A DNA stretch of 64,000 nucleotides from the NCBI RefSeq assembly GCF_022808175.1, contig NZ_JALGBX010000018.1, positions 124,001 through 188,000 on the forward strand, given 5' to 3'. The notes under the pieces are model-generated. The model was given only the letters and a program-made list of their open reading frames with translations, made no database searches and was not told the origin of the DNA. Of this stretch, positions 9,082 to 19,867 are shown one piece after another. Position 1 is the first letter of the stretch. Each line of letters opens with the position of its first letter. The DNA is from Streptomyces sp. AP-93 (lineage in GTDB: Bacteria > Actinomycetota > Actinomycetes > Streptomycetales > Streptomycetaceae). Made by a program: the position numbers and the translations under genes.

Positions 9082-9645
9082 ATGCGCAGCGTGACCTATT
9101 CGATGGGCGTATCGCTCGACGGCTACATCGTCGGGCCGGACGGTGACTTCGACTGGACGGAGCCCGTCGAGGAGGTCTTCCGCTTCTGGATCGACGAGAT
9201 TCGAGACGTCGGCGTCCACCTGTTGGGACGACGGCTGTACGAGACGATGCTGTACTGGGAGACCGCCGACCAGGATCCAGCACTCGACGACTCGATGCGC
9301 GAGTGGACCGCGCTCTGGAAGCCGCTCCCGAAGGTGGTGTTCTCCACCACGCTGTCGGCGGTGCAGGGCAATGCACGCCTGGCCTCCGGAAGCCTGGCGG
9401 AGGAGATCGAGCGGTTGCGAGCCGAGCCGGGGGAGGGCGACATCGCGATCGGCGGCGCGACGCTCGCCGCCGAGGCGGCCGCGTCGGGTCTGATCGACGA
9501 GTACCGGGCCATGGTCTACCCGGTGCTGGTCGGCGGTGGCATTCCGTTCTTTCCCCGGCGCGAGCGCCGGGTGGACCTCGAACTCGTCGAGACTCGCACT
9601 TTCAGCTCGAAGGTCGTCTACCTCCGTTACCGCGTGGCGCGCTAG
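9082..9645 (+). CDS. Dihydrofolate reductase-like / RibD C-terminal domain protein
   Basis: A 187-residue protein with the fold and motifs of the RibD C-terminal/DHFR family: start MRSVTYSMGVSLDGYIVGPDG, LLGRRLYETM, and the NADPH-binding region GDIAIGGATLAAEAAASGLIDEY. Such stand-alone proteins are NADPH-dependent reductases of uncertain substrate and are common in Streptomyces. A strong GAGGAGG lies 8 bases before ATG 9082. It is monocistronic and converges on the kinase gene. Confidence 0.85.
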   Translation: MRSVTYSMGVSLDGYIVGPDGDFDWTEPVEEVFRFWIDEIRDVGVHLLGRRLYETMLYWETADQDPALDDSMREWTALWKPLPKVVFSTTLSAVQGNARLASGSLAEEIERLRAEPGEGDIAIGGATLAAEAAASGLIDEYRAMVYPVLVGGGIPFFPRRERRVDLELVETRTFSSKVVYLRYRVAR

Positions 9646-9710
9646 GCGGCGATGGTTCGGTTCGGTTCGGTGCGGGGCGGAATCCGCCGTGGGCCGCCGC
9701 GGAACAGGTC

Positions 9711-12326
<2,616 letters not shown>

Positions 12327-12429
12327 GTCCCGCCCCGCCCACCCGTGTACGTCCGTCGGCGGCACCCTATCCCGGACCTGCGCACTCGTAGCGTGAAAGA
12401 GCTCCCCGACCTGCGCGGATCCGTGGGCG

Positions 12430-13710
12430 TCACGCCGAGCGCAAGGCGTCCGTGGGGGAGGCCCGGGCGGCCCTCAGTGCGGGATAGAGCCCGGCGAGCG
12501 CGGCCACCACCACGGAGACCGAGGGGCCGGCGACCAGGGTGTAGAGGGGGATGGCCGCCGGCCAGCCCTGGACCAGCGCGTAGCCGTACACGGTCAGGCT
12601 GCCGAGGACCAGTCCGCCCATCCCGCCGATGAAGCCCATCAGCACGGCCTCCAGCAGGAACTGCGCCGAGATCTGGCCGCCCCGGGCACCCAGGGCGCGG
12701 CGCAGCCCGATCTCGCCCCGGCGTTCCATCACGCCGACCACCATGGTGTTGGCGATCCCGACGCCGCCCACCAGCAACGCCACGCCGGCCAGGACGAGTA
12801 CGAGTGCGGTGAGGCTGTTCTCCGTCTCGGTGCGGGCCAGGAGGAGATCGGAGGGCCGGCTCACCGCGACCATGGTCGGGCTGCCGGGGTTCGCGCTGGC
12901 CGCGGCCACCGCCTGGACCTGGGGCACGCGTGCGGAGTGCGACCGCAGGTAGACGGTCGCCGCGCTCCCGTCGGCCCCCAGGTGGGCGACCGCCTGGGGC
13001 CAGCCGACCAGGGCCGCGGTGCCCAGCTCGGGGGCGAGCTCGTTCGGAGCGAGGATGCCGAGGACCTGGTACCACTGTCCGCCCAGCCACACCCGCTCGC
13101 CCGGTCCGGTGACGCCGAGGCGCTGAGCGGCCTGGCCGCCGAGCACGGTCACCGGGAGGTTCTCGCTCGCGGCGTCCAGCCACCGCCCGCTGTGCAGTTC
13201 GGCGCGCAGCACCTCCAGGAGGTTGAGGCGCGCGGCCAGCACGGTGAGGCTGCCGGTCTGCTGCGCCGGTACCAGGTCGTTGCGGTACACCTGGGCCTTG
13301 GTGGCCCCGGTGGCGGTGGTCCGCTGCACGGGCGCGATGGCCGAGAGCATCTTCTCCGCGGTGAGCGGGAGCGGCACCGGCTGCTGGTCGGGCCCCTTGC
13401 CGGGGGCCACGGTGATCAGGTTGGAGCCGAGCTGGTCCAGCCGTGCCAGCAGGTGCTGCTGGTTGGAGTTCGAGATGCCGGTGACCGCGACCACGGCGGC
13501 GATGCCCAGCGAGATGCCCAGCGCGGACAGCGCGGTACGCATTTTGCGGGTACGGGGCCCGATCATTCCCAGGCGCAGCAGATCCATGGGGCGAAGCCGG
13601 CTGCGCCGCGGCCGGGTGCGGCGCAGCCGCTTCCTGCGCCCGGCCTTCGGCGGGTCAGGTGGCGTCGATTCGGTGTCGGCCAGGTCGGCCTGCGCCCGGT
13701 GGGTTGTCAT
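12430..13710 (-). CDS. MacB-like ABC transporter permease
   Basis: A 426-residue permease with an N-terminal helix after a very basic cytoplasmic segment, a large extracellular domain (MacB core type) and three C-terminal helices (GGVGIANTMVVGVMERRGEIGLRRALGA is the FtsX-family signature). MacB-type systems use ATP hydrolysis to move peptides, lipoproteins or antibiotics from the outer face of the membrane rather than across it. The ATG at 13710 overlaps the ATPase stop by 4 bases. It is the last gene of the four-gene operon 16296-12430. Confidence 0.9.
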   Translation of the reverse strand: MTTHRAQADLADTESTPPDPPKAGRRKRLRRTRPRRSRLRPMDLLRLGMIGPRTRKMRTALSALGISLGIAAVVAVTGISNSNQQHLLARLDQLGSNLITVAPGKGPDQQPVPLPLTAEKMLSAIAPVQRTTATGATKAQVYRNDLVPAQQTGSLTVLAARLNLLEVLRAELHSGRWLDAASENLPVTVLGGQAAQRLGVTGPGERVWLGGQWYQVLGILAPNELAPELGTAALVGWPQAVAHLGADGSAATVYLRSHSARVPQVQAVAAASANPGSPTMVAVSRPSDLLLARTETENSLTALVLVLAGVALLVGGVGIANTMVVGVMERRGEIGLRRALGARGGQISAQFLLEAVLMGFIGGMGGLVLGSLTVYGYALVQGWPAAIPLYTLVAGPSVSVVVAALAGLYPALRAARASPTDALRSA

Positions 13711-14456
13711 CGGTTGGCTCCAGCGGGCTCCGGGAGACGTTCGTCGAACTCGATGCGGCCGTCCTGGATGCCGACGCGCCGGGGGAACGAGGAGGCCAGC
13801 GCACGGTCGTGGGTGATGACCACCACCGTGGTGCCATTCGCGTTCAGGGTGCACAGCAGATCGACGACGGCGGCGCCGGACACGCTGTCCAGGGCTCCGG
13901 TGGGCTCGTCGGCGAGCAGCAGCGCCGGGCGGCCGATCAGCGCACGGGCGATCGCCACGCGCTGCTTCTCGCCGCCGGAGAGCTGGTCGGGGTGGTGCTC
14001 CAGCCGGTGCCCTAGGCCCACGGAGCGCAGCGTCTCGACGGCTCGCGCGCGCCGCTCGGAGACCGGCGCCCCGGCGTACAGCAGCCCCGTCGCGACGTTC
14101 TCGACGGTGGTGAGTCCGGACAGCAGGAAGAACTGCTGGAACACGAAACCGATCCGGTGCGCCCGCAGCGCGGCGAGCTCCCGGTCGGAGAGACCGGCCA
14201 GATCGCGGCCCTCGAAGCGGAGCCGGCCCGAGGTGGCCCGGTCGAGCGAGCCGAGCAGCGCGAGGAGGGTGGACTTGCCGGAGCCGGACGGCCCGACGAC
14301 GGCGAGGAGTTCACCGGCTTCGACGGTGAGGTCGATGCCGTGCAGGATGCGCAGCGCGGGCGTGCCCGGATACTCCTTGACGATGGCCGACAACTCCAGG
14401 ACGGGGGCGGACAACCCCAGGACGGGGGCGGCGTTCGCCGCAGGGGGAGGCGTCAC
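13707..14456 (-). CDS. MacB/LolD-type ABC transporter ATP-binding protein
   Basis: A 249-residue ABC ATPase with Walker A GPSGSGKST, signature LSGGEKQRVAIARAL, Walker B LLLADEPTGALD and the H-loop VVITHD. It pairs with the downstream FtsX/MacB permease. GTG 14456 is the start because it overlaps the adaptor stop as GTGA, the pattern used through the operon. A short duplicated stretch in the N-terminus (PVLGLSAPVLELSA) comes from a local DNA repeat. Confidence 0.9.
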   Translation of the reverse strand: MTPPPAANAAPVLGLSAPVLELSAIVKEYPGTPALRILHGIDLTVEAGELLAVVGPSGSGKSTLLALLGSLDRATSGRLRFEGRDLAGLSDRELAALRAHRIGFVFQQFFLLSGLTTVENVATGLLYAGAPVSERRARAVETLRSVGLGHRLEHHPDQLSGGEKQRVAIARALIGRPALLLADEPTGALDSVSGAAVVDLLCTLNANGTTVVVITHDRALASSFPRRVGIQDGRIEFDERLPEPAGANR

Positions 14457-15655
14457 TTCGGGATCACCACCTGCGCGCCGGGCCGGACGTCGCCGGTGAT
14501 CTGTGCCTTGGCGTCGGCGATCAGGCCGAGCCGGACCCTGACCAGCCGGGGAGTGGGGCCGTCGGAGACCCGTACGCCGTAGCCGCCGCCGTCGAGGGCG
14601 AGCAGCGCGGTGACCGGAACGATGAGCGCGTGGTCGGCGGTGTCGCCCACCACGGTGACGGTCACCGCGGACTGCCCCGCCCGCTGCGCCTGTTCCTGGC
14701 CGTCGAGCACGATCGTCACGGTGGTCCTGGCTCCACCGGGGCCCTCCCCGGAGCCGCCTCCCGACCCGCCGGAGCCGTCCTCCCCGCCGGAGCCGGAGCC
14801 GGAGCCGGAGCCTCGGATCAGCGAACGGATGCGGCCCTCGACATCGGCGCCGTCGGCCAGCTTGATGCGGACGCGCCCGTCCGGCTTGAACCGGGAGAGC
14901 TGGTTCTCGGCGGGCCGTGCGGTGACCACGAGATCCTCGCGGGTGACGGTCATGACGGAGGAACCGCCCAGGGCCGCGCCGAGCTGCACGCCGACCTGCT
15001 GCACGCGTACGGACGCGTGGGACAGCATGGTGATGCCGCCGAGGGGGACCGTGCCGGTCTCCTTCAAGCCCAGGGACTTCTGCCAGCGCTTCACTGCGGT
15101 GGCGGTGTCCGGGGTGAACTTCTGGTCGGCGGTCAGGCCGAGCCCCCTGGCGTGGCCGAGCCGGATCAGGTTGCGTTCGAGCTGCTCCACGTCGGAGCCG
15201 GCCGGAACACCGGGGCCCAGGTCGCGCCACATCGGGCGGTCGCCGACCATCAGCACCACCGGCTGTCCGTCCACCTCGTAGAGCTTCTGTCCGGCCTTGA
15301 CGACGGCGCCCACGGCGGGGAGCCCCGTGAGGGTGCCCTTGGCGGCCGGGAGGACGGGGGTGGGAGCGTCGTACACGAGCGAGCCGGTGAGCTGGATGCT
15401 GCTGGACAGCGAGCCCTGCTCCACCGGGGCGAGGCCGTACTCCACACCCTCCCGCTCGGTCCCCGCGGTGCCGCGGTCCCACGGGCGGGTGACGGCGACG
15501 GCCCCGGTCCCGGCCACCACGGCGACCAGCAGCAGCGGGACGAGGACCCTGCCGCGCTTCTTCCCGCGGACCACGGGTTCAAGGGGTTCCACGGGTTCCA
15601 TGGGGTTCACGGGGTTCACGGGGTTCACGGGTTCCACCGTGCGGGTCACGCTCAC
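14453..15655 (-). CDS. ABC export adaptor (HlyD-like) with peptidoglycan-binding domain
   Basis: A 400-residue protein with one N-terminal transmembrane helix (VLVPLLLVAVVAGTGAVAV) preceded by a PVNPVNPMEPVEPLEP repeat. It then has a biotinyl/HlyD-like hairpin region interrupted by a peptidoglycan-binding domain (DVEQLERNLIRLG... FTPDTATAVKRWQ). The C-terminal part has a Gly/Ser repeat (GSGSGSGG) and ends in beta-rich membrane-fusion-protein modules. Such proteins serve as extracytoplasmic adaptors to MacB-like transporters in Gram-positive bacteria. The GTG start overlaps the preceding lipoprotein stop by 4 bases. Confidence 0.85.
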   Translation of the reverse strand: MSVTRTVEPVNPVNPVNPMEPVEPLEPVVRGKKRGRVLVPLLLVAVVAGTGAVAVTRPWDRGTAGTEREGVEYGLAPVEQGSLSSSIQLTGSLVYDAPTPVLPAAKGTLTGLPAVGAVVKAGQKLYEVDGQPVVLMVGDRPMWRDLGPGVPAGSDVEQLERNLIRLGHARGLGLTADQKFTPDTATAVKRWQKSLGLKETGTVPLGGITMLSHASVRVQQVGVQLGAALGGSSVMTVTREDLVVTARPAENQLSRFKPDGRVRIKLADGADVEGRIRSLIRGSGSGSGSGGEDGSGGSGGGSGEGPGGARTTVTIVLDGQEQAQRAGQSAVTVTVVGDTADHALIVPVTALLALDGGGYGVRVSDGPTPRLVRVRLGLIADAKAQITGDVRPGAQVVIPK

Positions 15656-16296
15656 TCACCGATCCGGTAGCCGGGCAGCGGGAACTGCGCATCGCAGGCG
15701 CGCGAGGCGGCATCCCACTTGGCCGCGTCGAACACGGCGCGCGGGACGACGACCACGGCCTCCTTGGGATCGGGGTCCGGCATGTCGGAGTAGCCGTTCT
15801 TGCGCGCGCAGTCGACCCACTTGCGGGCCATCTCCACGAACTTGGCGTTGTCGGCCTTCTGGACCTGATGGATGCCGGGCACCTTCTCGTCGCACAGCCG
15901 GCTCGCGGCCTCGTAGCCGGACGGCAGGCCCGAGTCCGTGCTCGCCGCCGGAAAGCCGATGTTGCCGTCCTTGTCCTGCTCGACGCTCGTCTGCCCCTGC
16001 TTGTGCATGCAGTCCACCCAGGCCCGGCGGACCGCGTTGTCGTCCTGCGGCTTCACCTTCCCCCCGCCCTCGCCCCCGGCGACCTCGGGCGCCGGGGCGC
16101 CGGCCGAGCAACCGGCCAGCGCCAGCACCACCGCCGCGGCGGCCGCAGCGGGCAGCGCGCGCACGCCTCGTAGACCGCGCGGGCCCTGCAGACCGGGCAG
16201 ACCTCGCACGCCGTGCCGGCCTCGCAGCCCTCCGAGCCCTCCGAGCCCTCCGAGCCCTCGTACCGACCGGCCGCGTATCGCGGATGCGCTTCGCAT
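15652..16296 (-). CDS. Lipoprotein of unknown function, first gene of the ABC export operon
   Basis: A 214-residue protein with a lipobox LALAGC (C63 from ATG 16296) and two similar halves, each with cysteines and a WVDCxxK motif (AWVDCMHKQG and KWVDCARKNG), suggesting an internal duplication. AGAGGAG sits 8 bases before ATG 16296. However, the first 44 residues are an odd GLGGLGG/RGLxG repeat derived from tandem DNA repeats, so a GTG at 16164, which gives an ideal signal peptide, may be the true start. It is probably the substrate-binding or sensory component for the MacB-like exporter and faces a divergent two-component system. Confidence 0.75.
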   Translation of the reverse strand: MRSASAIRGRSVRGLGGLGGLGGLRGRHGVRGLPGLQGPRGLRGVRALPAAAAAAVVLALAGCSAGAPAPEVAGGEGGGKVKPQDDNAVRRAWVDCMHKQGQTSVEQDKDGNIGFPAASTDSGLPSGYEAASRLCDEKVPGIHQVQKADNAKFVEMARKWVDCARKNGYSDMPDPDPKEAVVVVPRAVFDAAKWDAASRACDAQFPLPGYRIGE

Positions 16297-16374
16297 GTCC
16301 CACACTCCTCTGGGCGTTCCTGATGAACGCCCAAGTTCTATGGGCCGCGCGGTGAGCCACCTGTGATCGCGCGC

Positions 16375-16391
16375 CTAACCACCGGCTAACC
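16375..16391. promoter_or_regulatory. Direct repeat CTAACC-N5-CTAACC, probable OmpR-type operator
   Basis: Two copies of CTAACC start exactly 11 bases apart in the gap between the lipoprotein/ABC operon and the response regulator gene. OmpR/PhoB-family regulators commonly bind tandem half-sites with an 11-base period, and the gene at 16467 is such a regulator. A small hairpin (CCTGC/GCAGG) follows at 16394-16405. Confidence 0.5.
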
Positions 16392-16466
16392 CGCCTGCGG
16401 GCAGGCTGGTCCCCGGCGCCGGCTCGGGTGGAACAGCGGCGCCACGGGCGAACGGAGCGGGACGCG

Positions 16467-17123
16467 ATGCGGGTGCTGATTGTCGAGGACGAGCGGGAAC
16501 TGGCCGTGATGCTCGCCGAAGGGCTCCGCGACGAGGGGATGCTCTGCGACCTCGCCCACGACGGCCTGGAGGCGCTCCGGCGGACCGGCGAGGCCGACTA
16601 CGACGTGGTGATCCTGGACCGGGACCTGCCCGGACTGGGCGGCGACGCCGTGTGCCGGGCGCTCGTCGCGATGGGCCATCCCGCCCGGATCCTGATGCTC
16701 ACCGCTGCGGACACCCTGTCCGACCTGGTCGAAGGCCTCGGCCAGGGCGCCGACGACTACATGACCAAACCCTTCTCCTACCTGGAACTCGTCGCCCGGC
16801 TGCGCGCGCTCGGCCGCCGCTCCGCGGCCGGCCGGGCCGACGTCGTGCTCAGCCGGCGCGGCATCAGCCTCGACACGGTGCGCCGGGTCGCCGAACGCGA
16901 CGGCCGCCCGCTGCACCTGACGCCGAAGGAACTGGGCGTCCTGGAACTGCTGCTGGCCGCGGACGGCGCCCCGGTCTCCACCGAGGAACTGCGGGAGCGG
17001 CTGTGGGACACGGGACTCGACCCGGCCACCACGGCCGTACGGGTCACCGTGCACGCGCTGCGCCGCAAGATCGGCGATCCGCCGCTCATCGTGCACGACA
17101 CCGGCTACGGATACCGGCTGTGA
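16467..17123 (+). CDS. OmpR-family response regulator
   Basis: A 218-residue protein with a receiver domain (acidic pair E7/D8, phospho-acceptor D51 in VVILDRDLPG, conserved K in DDYMTKPFSYLEL) and a C-terminal winged-helix DNA-binding domain (LTPKELGVLELLL... VTVHALRRKIG). ATG 16467 gives the standard MRVLIVEDE start. It is co-translated with the sensor kinase (GTGA overlap). The divergent ABC export operon is the likely target, as in many antimicrobial-stress systems. Confidence 0.93.
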   Translation: MRVLIVEDERELAVMLAEGLRDEGMLCDLAHDGLEALRRTGEADYDVVILDRDLPGLGGDAVCRALVAMGHPARILMLTAADTLSDLVEGLGQGADDYMTKPFSYLELVARLRALGRRSAAGRADVVLSRRGISLDTVRRVAERDGRPLHLTPKELGVLELLLAADGAPVSTEELRERLWDTGLDPATTAVRVTVHALRRKIGDPPLIVHDTGYGYRL

Positions 17124-18313
17124 GCCGCTTCGGCCCCGGCCGCCTGCCGCTGCGCGGCCGGCTGACCCTGGTGACCACGGCCGTCTTCGCGGTACTCGGC
17201 TGCGGGGTGCTGGCGCTGAACTGGCTCAGCTCGCGCCAGCTCATCGAGGCCAACCGCGACCTCATCACACAGGCCGCGGGAGCCCCGGAGCCGCCGCTCC
17301 CCGACCCGGCGCCCGTCGAGGTGCCCCCGGGCCCCACCGACGCCGTCCTCACGACCCCGGCCCGGGCCTTCGACCACTTCCAGAACGCCATCCTGGGCGA
17401 CCTGCTGACCCGCTCCGTGCTGCTGCTCACCGTCTTCACGGCGCTCGCAGCCCTGCTGGCCTGGTGGGCGAGCCACCGCTCCCTGCACCGGCTGCACCAG
17501 GTGACCGCGGCCGCCCGGCGGATCAGCACCGGCAGCAGCCTGGACGAGCGGCTCGCGCTCGACGGTCCGTACGACGAGATCCGCGAACTCGGCGACACCT
17601 TCGACGCCATGCTCGACCGGCTCGACCGCAGCTTCACGGCCCAGCGCAGCTTCACCGCGCACGCCTCGCACGAGCTGCGCACCCCGCTGACCGTCCTGCG
17701 CACCGCGCTGGAGATCCCCTTGGCCCAGGGCCGGGTCCCGGACGACCTGCGGCCCTCGGTGCTCCGCGCGCTGGACGCCAACGTGCGGATCGAGCGGCTG
17801 ATCGCGGCGCTGCTGACCCTGGCGCGCGCGGAGACCGCCGCGCTGGCGCTGCGTCCCACGGATCTGGCGGACGCCGCGCGGGCCGCGGTGCGGGAGCTGG
17901 CCGAGGAGGCCTCTGGCGCCGGGGTCCGGGTCACGCTCGACGCGGCGCACGCGCCGGTGGACGGGGACCCCTCGCTGCTCCGGCAGGTCGCGCTCAACCT
18001 GCTGGCCAACGCGGTACGCCACAACCACCGCGACGGCACCGCCGTGATCACGACCGGAGCCACGGGCGGCACGGTGTTCCTGGAGGTCTCCAACACCGGC
18101 CCAGTCCTGCCGCCGCAGGAGGTTCCCGCCCTGTTCGCGCCGTTCCACCAGGGCCGGGAGCGCGGCAGCGGGTTCGGGCTGGGGCTCGCCGTGGTCCAGG
18201 CGATCACCGCCACGCACCACGGCGAGGTCGTGGCCACGCCCCGCGCGGGCGGGGGGCTCACGGTCCGTGTCCTGCTACCCGGCCGCAACGGCGGTGCAAG
18301 CCCGCCGGGTTGA
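17120..18313 (+). CDS. Two-component sensor histidine kinase
   Basis: A 397-residue kinase with two N-terminal transmembrane helices flanking an extracellular stretch of about 80 residues rich in Pro. It then has a HAMP linker, a HisKA dimerisation helix with the phospho-acceptor H184 in HASHELRTPLT, and an HATPase domain (NLLANAVRHN, GSGFGLGLAVVQAI). It starts with GTG overlapping the regulator stop by 4 bases. The small extracellular loop suggests sensing at the membrane, typical for systems guarding against peptide antibiotics. Confidence 0.93.
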   Translation: MSRFGPGRLPLRGRLTLVTTAVFAVLGCGVLALNWLSSRQLIEANRDLITQAAGAPEPPLPDPAPVEVPPGPTDAVLTTPARAFDHFQNAILGDLLTRSVLLLTVFTALAALLAWWASHRSLHRLHQVTAAARRISTGSSLDERLALDGPYDEIRELGDTFDAMLDRLDRSFTAQRSFTAHASHELRTPLTVLRTALEIPLAQGRVPDDLRPSVLRALDANVRIERLIAALLTLARAETAALALRPTDLADAARAAVRELAEEASGAGVRVTLDAAHAPVDGDPSLLRQVALNLLANAVRHNHRDGTAVITTGATGGTVFLEVSNTGPVLPPQEVPALFAPFHQGRERGSGFGLGLAVVQAITATHHGEVVATPRAGGGLTVRVLLPGRNGGASPPG

Positions 18314-18327
18314 TCCGGTCGGGCGCA

Positions 18328-19587
18328 TCAGACCTCGCGATGTCTGATGTTGACGACCGCCGCCTTGGCCATCACCACGGGGTTCAGGAACCGCCCGGGG
18401 CCGATCAGGCGGGACGCGAACCGGTGCATGTGCCGCGCCATCGACGCATCGCGGGCCGCCGCCGAGAACACCAGCTTCTCCACGGGATTGAACGGGCGGG
18501 CCTCGGCGAAGTCGATGGCCAGCTGCTGGTGACCGCGAAGTCGCCACTGGTGCCGTCGTTTGTACCGTCCGAGGGATCTGTCGAGGGATCTGTCGAGGCT
18601 GCCCCGGCCGGCCAGGGCCGGGGCGACCGCCTCGGCCAGCCACTGCGCGGACTGCAGGGCCCACCCGCATCCGACTCCCCACAGGGGGTCGCCGGTGAGG
18701 GCGGCGTCGCCGATGAGGGCTACGCCCGGTGAGGTCGGCTTCCGGATCTGCAGCGGGTAGTCGACCGTGCCGATGATCTTCGAGATGCGCTCGGCGGAGT
18801 CGAGGGGCGGCGCCCCGGGCAGGGCGCGGACGAACGCGGAGAAGCTGCCCTCCAGGTCCTCCCGGAAGGCCGGGAGCCGCTTCTTGTCCGGGAGCACCGC
18901 GAGGACCGTCACCCCGTCGTCGTTCGGGAACGCGTACGCCATGTCGGGTTCGAGGAACCAGGTGTGTCCGATCCCGTCGGGCAGCGGGAGGTTGCGGTAG
19001 TGGGCGAGGTAGCCGAAGCGCGTGTTCTCGTGCTTCCACGTGCGCATCCCGGCGAACCCCGCCACGGCCGAGTCCTTGCCGTCGGCGCCGACCACCAGGC
19101 GGGCCCGGATCTCGCGCTCCCCGTCCGGGGTCGACGCGCGGACCCCCACGGTCCGTCCGGCTTCCCGGACCAGCCCGGTCACGCGATGGCCGAGCAGCAG
19201 CTCGACGCCGGGGGTCTGCGCCGCACGGGACCTGATCAACGGGTCGAGCGTGCTGCGGCGGACGTTGTACGCGTACGGCAGCTCGGGCCCTCCCGGAGCG
19301 GGCCTCGGCTCGATCCATCCCCAACGGGTGTACCAGCGCGCCGTGTTGCGCATGGCCCCGGCCTTCTCCAAGGCGGGGACGAGGCCGAGCTCGTGCAGCA
19401 CCGGATAGGCGTTGGCCGTAAGGGAATGGGTGCACAGCACCTTGTACGCCCCGGGGTCCGAGTGGCGTTCCAGCAGTGCGACGCGGAGGCCGCGTCGGGC
19501 GAGCAGGATCGCCGCGGCACTGCCGGCGAGGCTGGCTCCGCTGATGACGACGTCGTAGTCGTGTTCCGCGCTCTCAGGCCTGGGCAT
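18328..19587 (-). CDS. FAD-dependent oxidoreductase (geranylgeranyl reductase/PHBH-like)
   Basis: A 419-residue flavoprotein with an N-terminal Rossmann FAD site (YDVVISGASLAGSAAAILLARRGLRVALLER), the conserved ARLVVGADGKDSAVAGFAG segment and a second FAD motif ALIGDAALTGDPLWGVGCGWALQSA. This pattern fits the p-hydroxybenzoate hydroxylase/geranylgeranyl reductase superfamily; the substrate is unknown. ATG 19587 is chosen because it begins just before the Rossmann strand; an in-frame start at 19665 would add 26 low-complexity residues. It is monocistronic and convergent with the sensor kinase gene. Confidence 0.85.
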   Translation of the reverse strand: MPRPESAEHDYDVVISGASLAGSAAAILLARRGLRVALLERHSDPGAYKVLCTHSLTANAYPVLHELGLVPALEKAGAMRNTARWYTRWGWIEPRPAPGGPELPYAYNVRRSTLDPLIRSRAAQTPGVELLLGHRVTGLVREAGRTVGVRASTPDGEREIRARLVVGADGKDSAVAGFAGMRTWKHENTRFGYLAHYRNLPLPDGIGHTWFLEPDMAYAFPNDDGVTVLAVLPDKKRLPAFREDLEGSFSAFVRALPGAPPLDSAERISKIIGTVDYPLQIRKPTSPGVALIGDAALTGDPLWGVGCGWALQSAQWLAEAVAPALAGRGSLDRSLDRSLGRYKRRHQWRLRGHQQLAIDFAEARPFNPVEKLVFSAAARDASMARHMHRFASRLIGPGRFLNPVVMAKAAVVNIRHREV

Positions 19588-19691
19588 GCCCTGATCGCCC
19601 CCTCCGGGGTGTGGTGCCGCTGACGGGTGTGGACGTGGTGCAGCCCCCACTCGTGTCATGCCCATGAGGAGTTGTCAAGATCGCGCCGCCC

Positions 19692-19733
19692 GGGCCCGGA
19701 CCGCGAGGGCCCGGACCGCGAGGGCCCGGACCG
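19692..19733. repeat. 15-base tandem repeat, nearly three copies
   Basis: The unit GGGCCCGGACCGCGA repeats twice fully and a third time in part, in the non-coding gap upstream of the HEAT-repeat gene. It is likely a variable repeat without coding function. Confidence 0.8.
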
Positions 19734-19867
19734 TCTCAGTCGTCCAGCTCCAGGCGCTGGACGCCGCCCTGGTCGACGCCGCCCGTCGGGGCTGGATCTG
19801 ACCCTGCCCGCGCCGGCTGGACGAAATCACTTGGTGGCGCCGGGAACGTCCCGGTTAGAGTCCGACG

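Noticed and set aside
19692..19733. Tandem repeat considered as a CRISPR array
   Set aside because: The 15-base units are contiguous with no unique spacers, and no cas genes are present.
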